Of a DNA stretch of 40,532 bases, positions 27,368 through 35,426 are shown one piece after another; positions within the stretch are counted from its first letter, which is position 1, and each line of letters opens with the position of its first letter. This stretch comes from an uncultured Chitinophagales bacterium (GTDB lineage Bacteria; Bacteroidota; Bacteroidia; Chitinophagales; JAHDHT01), in contig CALHDG010000068.1 of the NCBI GenBank assembly GCA_938023075.1, positions 1-40,532 on the forward strand, written 5' to 3'. The notes beneath the pieces were generated by a model. The model was not told the origin of the DNA and searched no databases. It worked only from the letters and a program-made list of their open reading frames with translations. The position numbers and the translations under genes were made by a program.

Positions 27368-28390
27368 ATGTATAAAAAGATATTATTTGGTCTCGCAGCT
27401 ATTGGTTTAATCGGTTTAGTATTGCTATATGTATTTTACGATTCTATTTATTTAAACAACGTAAAAATTGAGGAGCCTTACAGCTTATACATAAAAACGG
27501 GCAGCAGTTACAGTGAGTTTACCGACCAGTTAAAATATGAAGACATTATAAAAAACTGGGCATCTTTTAACATGTTGGCTGGCAGAATGAATTTGGAAAA
27601 TAATGTACATGGCGGACATTATATTATTGAACCAGGAACCAATAATTTAGAACTCATTAGAAAATTACGCGGAGGTGCACAAGATCCAATAAAAATAATT
27701 TTTAAAAAACACCGTAATATAGAAACGTTGGCAGCAACGGTAAGCCAACAAATTGAAGCTGATTCTGCCAGCATTGTAAACTATGTAAAGCATCCTGATT
27801 TTCTGAAGCAAAACGACTTAGATGAAAACACCTTAATGAGCATCTTTTTACCCAACACCTATGAATTTTATTGGAATGCCAATGCTCAAAAATTTGCTAA
27901 TAAAATGGTTGAAGCCAACAACACTTTTTGGAATAGTGAACGTTTAGCCAAAGCCGAAAATTTAGGCTTAACCAAAATTGAAGTCATCACCTTAGCCTCT
28001 ATAGTGCAAGAAGAAACCAGCAAAACCGATGAAATGCCCAACATAGCCGGCGTATATTTAAACCGGGTAAAAAAAGGCTGGCGTTTGCAAGCCGACCCCA
28101 CCGTAAAATTTGCCAACAACGATTTTAGCTTACGGCGTATTTTAAATAAGCATTTAAAAAAAGATTCGCCTTTTAATACTTACAAGCATAAAGGCTTACC
28201 TCCTGGTCCTATTTGTTTGCCTTCTACCACTACCATTGATGCGGTATTAAATGCAGTAGACCATTCTTATATGTATTTTTGCGCCAAAGAAGATTTTTCA
28301 GGCTATCACAACTTTGCTGAAACCTTAAAAGGGCACAATGCCAATGCAAAGAAATATCATAAAGCCTTAAATAAGCGGAAGATATATTAA
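27368..28390 (+). CDS. mltG: Endolytic transglycosylase MltG (YceG-like)
   Basis: A 340-residue protein with one N-terminal membrane helix (residues ~4-26) and a periplasmic YceG domain. It contains HGGHYIIEPG, FLPNTYEFYWN, the catalytic region ITLASIVQEETSK (Glu216 aligns with the conserved Glu of ASIVEKE) and LQADPTVKFA...GLPPGPICLPS. MltG cuts nascent glycan strands and so sets peptidoglycan chain length. The family length is ~340. It probably shares a transcript with the cytochrome upstream, with a Shine-Dalgarno-like AGGA about a dozen bases before the ATG. Confidence 0.95.
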   Translation: MYKKILFGLAAIGLIGLVLLYVFYDSIYLNNVKIEEPYSLYIKTGSSYSEFTDQLKYEDIIKNWASFNMLAGRMNLENNVHGGHYIIEPGTNNLELIRKLRGGAQDPIKIIFKKHRNIETLAATVSQQIEADSASIVNYVKHPDFLKQNDLDENTLMSIFLPNTYEFYWNANAQKFANKMVEANNTFWNSERLAKAENLGLTKIEVITLASIVQEETSKTDEMPNIAGVYLNRVKKGWRLQADPTVKFANNDFSLRRILNKHLKKDSPFNTYKHKGLPPGPICLPSTTTIDAVLNAVDHSYMYFCAKEDFSGYHNFAETLKGHNANAKKYHKALNKRKIY

Positions 28391-28495
28391 TAGGCAAACC
28401 TTATTCTAAATTTACCAGCAACGCAAAGTTCATCTTCTATAATCCTTCAAATACACTTTAATGAAATTTTTGTTTTAAATTGATCTATTTAAAAT

Positions 28496-28951
28496 ATGCA
28501 TATGAACAAAATTATTCAACAACTATTAATCCGCGATTTACAGAAACTGATAAAAGAATTAAAGGCATATACGAATGAAGCTGATTTATGGAGAGTAGAG
28601 AAAGCCATTAACAATTCAGCAGGTACCTTGGCTTTGCATTTGGTGGGCAATTTAAACCATTTTATCGGGCATATTTTAGGTGGAACGATGTATAAAAGAG
28701 ATCGGGAATTTGAATTTTCGGGTACGATAGTTCCTCGTGAAAAAATGATTGAACAGATTGACCAAACCATTGAAATGTTGAATAAAATAATGCCGCAACT
28801 TTCTGATGAACGGATGAACCAACCATTTGAATTCAATTTTTTAGGGGAGCATAGTACGGTTTATTATGTGATGCATTTTATTACTCACTTATCTTACCAT
28901 TTGGGTCAGATCAATTATCACAGACGGCTATTGGCTCAACAAACTACCTGA
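28496..28951 (+). CDS. DinB-like / DUF1572 protein
   Basis: A 151-residue four-helix bundle protein of the DinB superfamily. His residues of a likely metal site are in NLNHFIGHILGG and in HFITHLSYHLGQINYHRR. Members are metal-dependent and some bind small thiols; a specific activity cannot be assigned here. The second Met (28502, MNKIIQQL) is an alternative start. It converges with the next gene; a six-base TGAAAG/CTTTCA dyad in the gap could be a weak terminator. Confidence 0.82.
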   Translation: MHMNKIIQQLLIRDLQKLIKELKAYTNEADLWRVEKAINNSAGTLALHLVGNLNHFIGHILGGTMYKRDREFEFSGTIVPREKMIEQIDQTIEMLNKIMPQLSDERMNQPFEFNFLGEHSTVYYVMHFITHLSYHLGQINYHRRLLAQQTT

Positions 28952-28958
28952 AAGCAAT

Positions 28959-29420
28959 TTAAACTTTCAATAACTTTTGCAACAAATGGTAATCCCCTTG
29001 CTGACCAAAGTAAGTGGTGTTTAAATCGGTACCAACAATAACATGATGTTGACAAGAAAAACAAAGCTTTGCCAAACCCGTAATTTTTTGATCATCATAA
29101 AAAACCAAAACATCTCTAAACACCGCTCCACAATAGCTTGGTTCAATAGCGTTTATTTCTTTTAATTTAAAGATAGCTTGTATTGCTGATAATTGAGATT
29201 CGCTTATAACCCGCTTAACAAATCCCAAATGGGGTAATTGTTCAATAAAATCATCTTCACGAATTGAGCTAGGATGCTGTTCATCAAAAATAATTTGACG
29301 CTTCAACAGCTCACGTTCTGATGCATGCTCATCAAACTCTAATTTGTGCAGCACTTCTCCATCTATTTTAATTTGATAGTGATGAACAGCATCTGCCTTA
29401 AAAAAATACTTGTGTTTCAT
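28959..29420 (-). CDS. Conserved hypothetical protein with C-terminal CxxC
   Basis: A 153-residue soluble protein. The start is placed at ATG 29420 (MKHKYFFKADAVHH); an upstream GTG (29477) would overlap the MDR gene and add an unlikely extension. The C-terminal part has AVFRDVLVFYDDQKITGLAK, then LCFSCQHHVIVGTD, a layout I associate with small Bacteroidota proteins of unknown function whose Cys pair may bind metal. The gene is followed in the opposite direction by the DinB-like gene and trails the MDR gene by 19 bases, so MDR and this gene may form an operon. Confidence 0.65.
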   Translation of the reverse strand: MKHKYFFKADAVHHYQIKIDGEVLHKLEFDEHASERELLKRQIIFDEQHPSSIREDDFIEQLPHLGFVKRVISESQLSAIQAIFKLKEINAIEPSYCGAVFRDVLVFYDDQKITGLAKLCFSCQHHVIVGTDLNTTYFGQQGDYHLLQKLLKV

Positions 29421-29439
29421 GTTAAAAGGATAACTAATT

Positions 29440-30441
29440 TCACCATTCCACCACAATCTTACCAAAATGAGCACCACTTGCCTGATATTGAAAAGCAGCT
29501 GCTAAATCAGACAAGTCAAAAGATTGATCGATAATTGGTTTCCACTTTTTTTCATTGATCGATTGGACCATATCACGCTGCATAGCGGCACTACCAACCG
29601 CCAATCCTGTTAAGTGAATATGTTTAAAAAATAATTTTGGGAACAATATTTCTCCCTTTGCGCCGCCCAAAATTCCAATAGAATAAATGTTGCCATAATA
29701 CTTAACAGCATCAATACTATTTCGCATAGTAGAAGACCCACCAACATCAATCACATGATCAATACCACCTGTCATTTTAAACAAGGTTTTCCCCCACTTT
29801 TCATCTTCTTTGTAGTTAATTACTTCTTTTGCGCCAAGCTGTTTTAGCCGGTCAATTTTGTTGGTAGAACCGGTGGTCGCAAATACCTCAGCACCCAACG
29901 ATTTGGCAATTTGCAAAGCAAAAACGCACATGCCCCCCGTGCCTTCTATCAATACACTTTCACCTGTTTTAATATTGCCTTCTACCACTAAAGCGCGCCA
30001 TGCGGTTAGCGCTGCGCAAGGTAAAGTAGCTGCTTCTGCGTAAGAATAACCAACAGGAATTGCCGTTATTTCATCTGCCAAAACACAACTGCTGTGTTGT
30101 GCAAAACCATCGGCTGTTTCTCCACTAATTAAACTTGTATTTTCACGAGTTGGCGCACCGTCCGTCCATTTAGGGAAAAACAAACCCATCACTTGGTCTC
30201 CAACTTTCCATGTACTAACATTTTCTCCTACTGCAACTACTTCACCTGCTCCGTCTGACATAGGTACTCTTCCTTCTTCAACCGGCAGAGCACCGATAGC
30301 AACCATATAATCGTGATAGTTTAATGAGGTAGCATGCCAATTCACTTTTACTTCATTGGCTTGTGGCTTCTGATCGATATGTTCCTCAAATGTTAGATTG
30401 TCTAATCCACCTCCCTTTGTAATTTTTACAGCTTTCATCAT
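29440..30441 (-). CDS. Medium-chain dehydrogenase/reductase, quinone-oxidoreductase-like
   Basis: A 333-residue cytosolic MDR-family oxidoreductase. The N-terminal GroES-like half has SLNYHDYMVAIG where the catalytic zinc Cys would be, so there is no zinc ligand there, and DGAGEVVAVGENV. The cofactor half shows VLIEGTGGMCVFALQIAKSL followed by an ATTGS turn, suggesting NADPH. The closest relatives appear to be zinc-independent alcohol dehydrogenase or quinone reductase types. Substrate unknown. MM start: the second ATG is equally possible. First gene of a possible two-gene unit. Confidence 0.88.
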   Translation of the reverse strand: MMKAVKITKGGGLDNLTFEEHIDQKPQANEVKVNWHATSLNYHDYMVAIGALPVEEGRVPMSDGAGEVVAVGENVSTWKVGDQVMGLFFPKWTDGAPTRENTSLISGETADGFAQHSSCVLADEITAIPVGYSYAEAATLPCAALTAWRALVVEGNIKTGESVLIEGTGGMCVFALQIAKSLGAEVFATTGSTNKIDRLKQLGAKEVINYKEDEKWGKTLFKMTGGIDHVIDVGGSSTMRNSIDAVKYYGNIYSIGILGGAKGEILFPKLFFKHIHLTGLAVGSAAMQRDMVQSINEKKWKPIIDQSFDLSDLAAAFQYQASGAHFGKIVVEW

Positions 30442-30599
30442 ACCCTGATTATTTCAATTAATTTTTATATAAAGATACCTATTAAAGCCTAAAATTAAAG
30501 TTTTACTAAATGTTATTTTTAAGAAGCTCTACTTCTTTATCTCAAATGTTAAGAAGAAGAAAAAAACACCTATGCATTAACCGCTTTGAGTTTGTTTGT

Positions 30600-30607
30600 T
30601 ATTTTTG
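30600..30607 (+). promoter_or_regulatory. -7 box upstream of ndk
   Basis: TATTTTTG fits TAnnTTTG. It lies 21 bases before the ATG at 30629. TTTG motifs at 30585 and 30592 are too close to be a -33 box, so the upstream element is unclear. Confidence 0.5.
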
Positions 30608-30628
30608 CAGAAAATTTAAAGTATACAA

Positions 30629-31048
30629 ATGGCAGGTAACCTTACCCTTACAATGATTAAGCCCGACGCAGTTAAAAAAAACGCGATCGGCGGCATTTTG
30701 AAAATGATGAACGATGGTGGTTTTAAAATTGTGGCAATGAAATATATGCATTTAAGTAAAACCAAAGCAGAGGCATTTTATGCGGTACATAAAGAACGTC
30801 CTTTTTATGGGGAATTAACCGAATTTATGTCATCGGGACCTATTGTAGCTGCAATATTAGAAAAAGATAATGCAGTTGAAGATTTTAGAAAATTAATTGG
30901 CGCAACCAATCCGGCAGAAGCCGAAGATGGAACTATTAGAAAAGTATACGCCACCAGTATTGGAGAAAATGCGGTACACGGTTCGGATAGTGATGAAAAT
31001 GCACAGATAGAAGGCGACTTTTTCTTTAGTCAACAAGAACGATTTTAA
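30629..31048 (+). CDS. ndk: Nucleoside diphosphate kinase
   Basis: A 139-residue enzyme of family length. It starts [20 protein letters not shown] and contains the active-site segment [12 protein letters not shown] with the phospho-accepting His117. It transfers the gamma phosphate from ATP to NDPs in the cytoplasm. Monocistronic: a TATTTTTG box upstream and a strong hairpin terminator downstream. Confidence 0.97.
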   Translation: MAGNLTLTMIKPDAVKKNAIGGILKMMNDGGFKIVAMKYMHLSKTKAEAFYAVHKERPFYGELTEFMSSGPIVAAILEKDNAVEDFRKLIGATNPAEAEDGTIRKVYATSIGENAVHGSDSDENAQIEGDFFFSQQERF

Positions 31049-31070
31049 AAAATATTTTTGAATTAGTGGG

Positions 31071-31124
31071 AGCCAAAAGCAGAAAATTTATAAATTGATT
31101 TTTTGCTTTTGGCTTTATTTTTTT
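31071..31124 (+). terminator. Terminator of ndk
   Basis: A perfect 11-bp stem, AGCCAAAAGCA (31071-31081) with TGCTTTTGGCT (31104-31114), is followed by TTATTTTTTT. It lies 23 bases after the ndk stop. Confidence 0.85.
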
Positions 31125-31276
31125 GGGTACATTTTTTGTAATTAGTCTATAAACAAATCACCTAAAATTTGAACATAAATGAAACGAACTTGCGATCTAT
31201 CTTACACAAACTTTTGTAAAACCATATACTATTTTCGAAACTCACCAGTTATAAACAAGTTTAATTGAATAACCAG

Positions 31277-31939
31277 ATGAAAACTTTAAAATATTTAAGT
31301 CTCGTAATTGCTTTGTTGGGCTTTATCTTATCAACAAGCTGTAACAAAGCACCCTCTTGTGAAGATGGTATACAAAACCAAGGGGAACGGGGTATTGACT
31401 GTAGCGGACCTTGTTTAAATAGATGCGATTGTTTTAATGGTGTGCAAGATGGCGAAGAAACCGGTATAGATTGTGGTGGCAGATATTGCTCTTGCTGCCA
31501 GCCGCCTTGCGAACCTACCGTAGCACCAAACACTTGTTTAGAGATGCCTGCCGAAATCGCTACTTATCAAATTAATGCCGATCCTTCGGTGAGCAAAAAA
31601 CCCAATGCCTTTATTAACGACAATGGCAATTTAACGATTACCATAAGCAATCCGGATGATTCTGGTTTAATACAAATCACTCAAACCGTACTTGGTTTTT
31701 CGGTTGGTGATTATTATGTAAAAGGCAGTGGAATTACCTTTGTTACCGTTAAAGATGTTGATGGAAAATTTTACTCTTCACAAATACAAGGCTCTGATGG
31801 AAAATTGGTTTTCACCGAGTTTAAAAATGAAATTGATTGTAAATACGTAAGCGGAACTTTTGATGTAACCCTATTTGATCAAAACCAAGATAAAAACATA
31901 TTAATTAGTGGCGATTTCGGTGAAGTTCCTTTTGATTAA
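31277..31939 (+). CDS. Cys-rich lipoprotein with repeated DG-x-QNQGE/DC motif
   Basis: A 220-residue predicted lipoprotein: start at ATG 31277 (MKTLKYL), signal ending LSTSC. The next ~55 residues carry two copies of a Cys-framed motif: CEDGIQNQGERGIDCSGPC and CFNGVQDGEETGIDCGGRYC. This small motif recurs in Bacteroidota surface proteins, and its role is not known to me. The C-terminal half has beta-rich sequence with GNLTITISNP, SVGDYYVKGSG and KYVSGTFDVTLFDQNQ, probably one beta-sandwich. Function unknown. A TTG 12 bases upstream is a weaker start. Confidence 0.75.
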   Translation: MKTLKYLSLVIALLGFILSTSCNKAPSCEDGIQNQGERGIDCSGPCLNRCDCFNGVQDGEETGIDCGGRYCSCCQPPCEPTVAPNTCLEMPAEIATYQINADPSVSKKPNAFINDNGNLTITISNPDDSGLIQITQTVLGFSVGDYYVKGSGITFVTVKDVDGKFYSSQIQGSDGKLVFTEFKNEIDCKYVSGTFDVTLFDQNQDKNILISGDFGEVPFD

Positions 31940-31982
31940 TTTTATTAGATTGTTTTTTTTACATATTATTAAAACATGCAAG

Positions 31983-32262
31983 AAAATTCAACACTCTTTA
32001 TTCGTTAATCGATATTCGTTATTCATGAAGTGGTCATCCAAAAAATATCGGATATCGAACACAGAATTTTGAATGACGATTTTTTTCATTTGACAAAATA
32101 TTCTTAGCTAATAAACAACTCAAGGCACTTTAACGTCGATGGCTCGGCAATCGGGGCTAGATTAAAAACTTTGGTGCTTTGTAGAAAGAAAAACAGCGGC
32201 ACTCGAAAACCTAAAAATACTAACCATATTGATAGACTTGTCACCGAATTCCTAAGTTTTTG
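31983..32262 (-). repeat. Dispersed non-coding repeat, copy 2 (inverted relative to copy 1)
   Basis: It matches the reverse complement of 17463-17740, most strongly at 31999-32061. The rest of the 492-bp gap 31940-32431 contains two ATATTGTGC copies (32276 and 32301) and the hairpin described at 32392. A minus-strand open frame (32104-32352) overlaps this repeat but is not conserved in copy 1. Confidence 0.8.
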
Positions 32263-32391
32263 AGGGCACAAAAACATATTGTGCAAAATTTTCAAGTAAA
32301 ATATTGTGCTATTTTGAAAGAAATGGTTTAGCTTGCAATTGATTTTACGCAAGTCATCAATTTAAATCAATTATTTAACCATTTGAAAAGC

Positions 32392-32420
32392 AAGGTGTTT
32401 TAAGAGTTATAGTACACCTT
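32392..32420 (+). promoter_or_regulatory. Hairpin just upstream of the MltF-like gene
   Basis: AAGGTGT (32392-32398) pairs with ACACCTT (32414-32420) around a 15-base loop, ending 11 bases before the ATG. It could affect initiation or mark an upstream 3' end. No T-run follows. Confidence 0.35.
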
Positions 32421-32431
32421 AAGAAAAGCTA

Positions 32432-33886
32432 ATGTACCATTTAATACAGCGATTGTTTATTAGAATAGTATGCGGTGTGTTATTAATAAGCACAGCTATT
32501 TCTTGTGGTTTTAAAAACGATAAACCTGTTCAGGCTTCCACAAAAGCCATCATCAACTCCATAGCTGATATTCAACAGCACGGTAAATTAAAGGTTGCCA
32601 TTAGTTATAGCCCTACCGGTTTTTTTATGTATAAAGGAACCCCAATGGGTTTTCATTATGATATGGCTGAACGGCTTGCTACTCAAATAGGCGTAAGTTT
32701 AGATTTAGTGATTGCCAAAAATGAACACGAACAATTACAATTGTTAGCAGACCGTAAAGTAGATTTGATTGTAGAAAGTATAGCAAATCAACCATCTACG
32801 GGCGATTTTGTAGATTTTATTGTACCTTTCAAAATCACTAATCTTGTTTTGGTACAACGCAAGCCCCATAAATGGCCTAAACAAAAGCCTGCCATTCATA
32901 AAATAGAGCAGTTAAGCAATAAAAATATTCACATTGCCCCAATTAAGGCACATATCAATTGTATTAAAAGCATTTCTGCCCAACTAAATAACGAAATTTT
33001 CATTTGGGATGTGGATGAGCAAATTACCCAATATCAGTTGGTGGAAGAAGTGTCGCAAGGCGGCATTGATTATGCAATTGTAAATGAAAATGTGGGTAAA
33101 TTAATGCAAAGCCGTTATCAAAATATCGATTTGAGTTTGCGCCTGCAACAAAAAGAAAAGTTTGGTTGGGTAACCCATAAAGAAACTGCCGACCTTACCC
33201 AATATATCGACAATTGGGTAATTGAACAGAAAGACAATCGAAAAATGACTTCTCTGTATAAGAAATATTACAAAAATCACTATGCTTTTAATAAACGAGC
33301 AGAAAGCGAATATTTAAGTCACGAAACGGGTAAGATTTCGAAGTTTGATCACTTAATTAAAAAGCATGCCAAGCACAATCAAATAGATTGGCGATTATTA
33401 GCAGCCTTAATTCAGCAAGAATCGAGGTTTAACCCAACCGCTGTTTCGTGGGCGGGTGCTAAAGGTTTAATGCAACTGATGCCTGCCACAGCTGAGCAAT
33501 ATGGTTTTACCAACTTAACCGACCCCGAATTGAATATTAAAGCCGGCATCAAACATTTTAAGTGGCTAAGCAAGTACTGGAAAGATAAAATACCCAATAA
33601 AGAACAACGCTTAAAGTTTATTTTGGCTTCATACAATGTAGGACACGGACACGTATCCGATGCCAGAAAGCTGGCAAAAAAATATGGGAAGTCTTCCATC
33701 ATTTGGGATGATAATGTAGATATTTTTATTCAAAAAAAATCGGACCCTGATTATTACAAAGACCCGGTTGTAAAATATGGCTATTGCCGGGGTAAAGAAC
33801 CGTATGATTATGTTAAAAAAATCACCAAACGCTACAAACGGTTTAAACAAATTATTTTGTTGGAAGATGAGATAGCAGCTAATTGA
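32432..33886 (+). CDS. MltF-like membrane-bound lytic murein transglycosylase
   Basis: A 484-residue lipoprotein-like protein: signal ending LLISTAISCG. Residues ~50-285 match the extracellular solute-binding (SBP_bac_3) fold: LKVAISYSPTGFFMYKGTP, MGFHYDMAERLATQIGVSLD. The C-terminal SLT domain starts at ~315 with AALIQQESRFNPTAVSWAGA, where Glu330 is the catalytic acid, then KGLMQLMPATAEQYG and NIKAGIKHF. This is the MltF (YfhD) architecture. MltF cuts glycan strands to 1,6-anhydroMurNAc ends. The C-terminal ~20 residues are KKITKRYKRFKQIILLEDE. It is probably at the outer membrane, inner face. Confidence 0.93.
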   Translation: MYHLIQRLFIRIVCGVLLISTAISCGFKNDKPVQASTKAIINSIADIQQHGKLKVAISYSPTGFFMYKGTPMGFHYDMAERLATQIGVSLDLVIAKNEHEQLQLLADRKVDLIVESIANQPSTGDFVDFIVPFKITNLVLVQRKPHKWPKQKPAIHKIEQLSNKNIHIAPIKAHINCIKSISAQLNNEIFIWDVDEQITQYQLVEEVSQGGIDYAIVNENVGKLMQSRYQNIDLSLRLQQKEKFGWVTHKETADLTQYIDNWVIEQKDNRKMTSLYKKYYKNHYAFNKRAESEYLSHETGKISKFDHLIKKHAKHNQIDWRLLAALIQQESRFNPTAVSWAGAKGLMQLMPATAEQYGFTNLTDPELNIKAGIKHFKWLSKYWKDKIPNKEQRLKFILASYNVGHGHVSDARKLAKKYGKSSIIWDDNVDIFIQKKSDPDYYKDPVVKYGYCRGKEPYDYVKKITKRYKRFKQIILLEDEIAAN

Positions 33887-33926
33887 AGTTCCCGTCATTC
33901 CTCATGACGAACCTTAGGTTTTACCA

Positions 33927-34907
33927 ATGGATAAATCAAACATATATTTATTCTCCCTAATTTTTTTGGTCGTTTTATTTTTATTTGGAGCCCATTACTT
34001 ACGCTATCAACAAAATATTGTACTAGAAAAAGATGGCTACCAAATCATTAAAATCGATAAGTCTCAAACTATCTTACCACATAAAGAACCCATCGTATTT
34101 ATCATTGAAACAGAATCAAATGAGAAAGAGATATACAAATTTAATGGCTATGAACATGAAGATTTTAGTGTAACAAATTTATACTATTATAAACCGAAAC
34201 AATCCAACCTTGATAATGACTTTTATTTTATAGAGGGTTTTAAAAATAATCTTCCATTCGATAAAAAATTAGAAGATCTTTCATTTGAGCAACTATACGA
34301 TATTGTTAATTCGGGTAAACATTTTGAATCGCGTCAGTTAATTCAACATAATTTAGAACCTGGTATTTTTGGATATATTGACACCATGCCTTTAATCTTT
34401 ATGGCTCTTGGATTTGTTGCACTCATCATTCTAAAAGTAGTCGACGTAATAAAGTTTTTGCTCAATAAAGTTTTCAAAAACAAAAAAGCTGAAGTTATAC
34501 TTACAATGCTGTTATTGATATTTTTTATATTTTTATTAACTAATATTCGTTTAGCTCCATGGTATCCGACAAGCAAAATTGCCTTATTCATTCGTAATAT
34601 GATTGTTATTATTCCAATTTTTATTGGTCTGCGAGTAGTTAAAAATCGTTTTTTCAAAACAGATAAATTTTGGAAGAATCAGTTCATAAATTTTATAATC
34701 ATTTTTTTGTGCGGCTACCTACTGCTATGCTTAGGTAACCATATTGCTTTTTTAATCGATAAATCAAATTTTGCTAAAATATCACATAAACCTTTTTTTT
34801 GCACTCACGATAGCTTGGCTATTGGTTTTTTAATGGCATTTGCAATTGGTTTAATACTCAACAATTTGATTAATGAATTGATTGTAGTGCGTAGCATAAC
34901 TGAATAG
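33927..34907 (+). CDS. Hypothetical membrane protein
   Basis: A 326-residue protein that I do not recognise. Helix 1 is at residues ~5-22. A ~125-residue polar region follows, rich in Lys, Asn, Tyr and Phe, probably extracytoplasmic. Five more helices follow at about 145-175, 188-208, 216-238, 254-280 and 292-318. No family motif is visible. It begins 40 bases after the MltF-like gene, with a small GTCAT/ATGAC hairpin (33894-33908) between them, and may be co-transcribed. Codon use is like its neighbours. Confidence 0.65.
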   Translation: MDKSNIYLFSLIFLVVLFLFGAHYLRYQQNIVLEKDGYQIIKIDKSQTILPHKEPIVFIIETESNEKEIYKFNGYEHEDFSVTNLYYYKPKQSNLDNDFYFIEGFKNNLPFDKKLEDLSFEQLYDIVNSGKHFESRQLIQHNLEPGIFGYIDTMPLIFMALGFVALIILKVVDVIKFLLNKVFKNKKAEVILTMLLLIFFIFLLTNIRLAPWYPTSKIALFIRNMIVIIPIFIGLRVVKNRFFKTDKFWKNQFINFIIIFLCGYLLLCLGNHIAFLIDKSNFAKISHKPFFCTHDSLAIGFLMAFAIGLILNNLINELIVVRSITE

Positions 34908-35028
34908 GAATTATATGAAATAGGTATTAGCAAACTCATCTGTTTAAAATATTCATAGCCAAACTTGTCTTTTCTACCAAAGGGCAACCGCAGTTGTTAT
35001 ACGATTACCATAGCTTTTTAGTGTGACA

Positions 35029-35043
35029 CTTTGATATACAAAG
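35029..35043. promoter_or_regulatory. Candidate operator of the XRE regulator
   Basis: The dyad CTTTG-ATATA-CAAAG lies 57 bases before the start of the XRE gene. Controller-type regulators of restriction-modification operons bind such short palindromes. This site is unproven. The surrounding 192-bp gap also has a weak TAAAATTG (35064-35071). Confidence 0.35.
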
Positions 35044-35099
35044 AATCGTTTGTAAGTTTGCTATAAAATTGGCAAGATAAAATATTGCAAGACGTATAA

Positions 35100-35423
35100 A
35101 TGACAACTTTTGGCGAATTTATTAGAGATGAAAGAAACAAAAAGGGTCTAAATCAAAGCGATTTTGGACAACCTTTTGGTATTATTATGACGGACATTAG
35201 CAAAATTGAAAATGGTCGTAAAAGGTTTCCCTTTGATAAATTGAAGCAACTTGCAGCATATCTTGACAAAAATTACACCGAACTGAAAGATTTGTATGTG
35301 GCTGAAAAACTGGTTATAGAGGCTCATAAATACAAATGTACAGATACCGTTTTTGCGGTTGCCAAAAATCAATCAAAATACCTAAAGAGTAAACTTGTAA
35401 AACAAGCCAAACTAAAATTCTAA
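35100..35423 (+). CDS. XRE-family transcriptional regulator of the restriction-modification unit
   Basis: A 107-residue protein. Residues 4-60 form an HTH_3 domain: FGEFIRDERNKKGLNQSDFG, then TDISKIENGRKRFPFDKLKQLAAYLD. The C-terminal ~45 residues are Lys-rich (NQSKYLKSKLVKQAKLKF), perhaps a dimer or DNA-contact tail. Its stop codon lies three bases before the first ATG of the large R-M-S gene, so the two are a tight operon. It most likely represses or times expression of the nuclease gene, a role known for controller proteins but inferred here. Confidence 0.9.
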   Translation: MTTFGEFIRDERNKKGLNQSDFGQPFGIIMTDISKIENGRKRFPFDKLKQLAAYLDKNYTELKDLYVAEKLVIEAHKYKCTDTVFAVAKNQSKYLKSKLVKQAKLKF

Positions 35424-35426
35424 TTG

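Noticed and set aside
28959-29477. A 19-residue upstream extension of the hypothetical protein (GTG start at 29477)
   Set aside because: It overlaps the end of the MDR gene and the ATG at 29420 begins a better matched protein.
32104-32352. An 82-residue minus-strand frame over repeat copy 2
   Set aside because: It is not conserved in copy 1 of the repeat and has low-complexity hydrophobic sequence.
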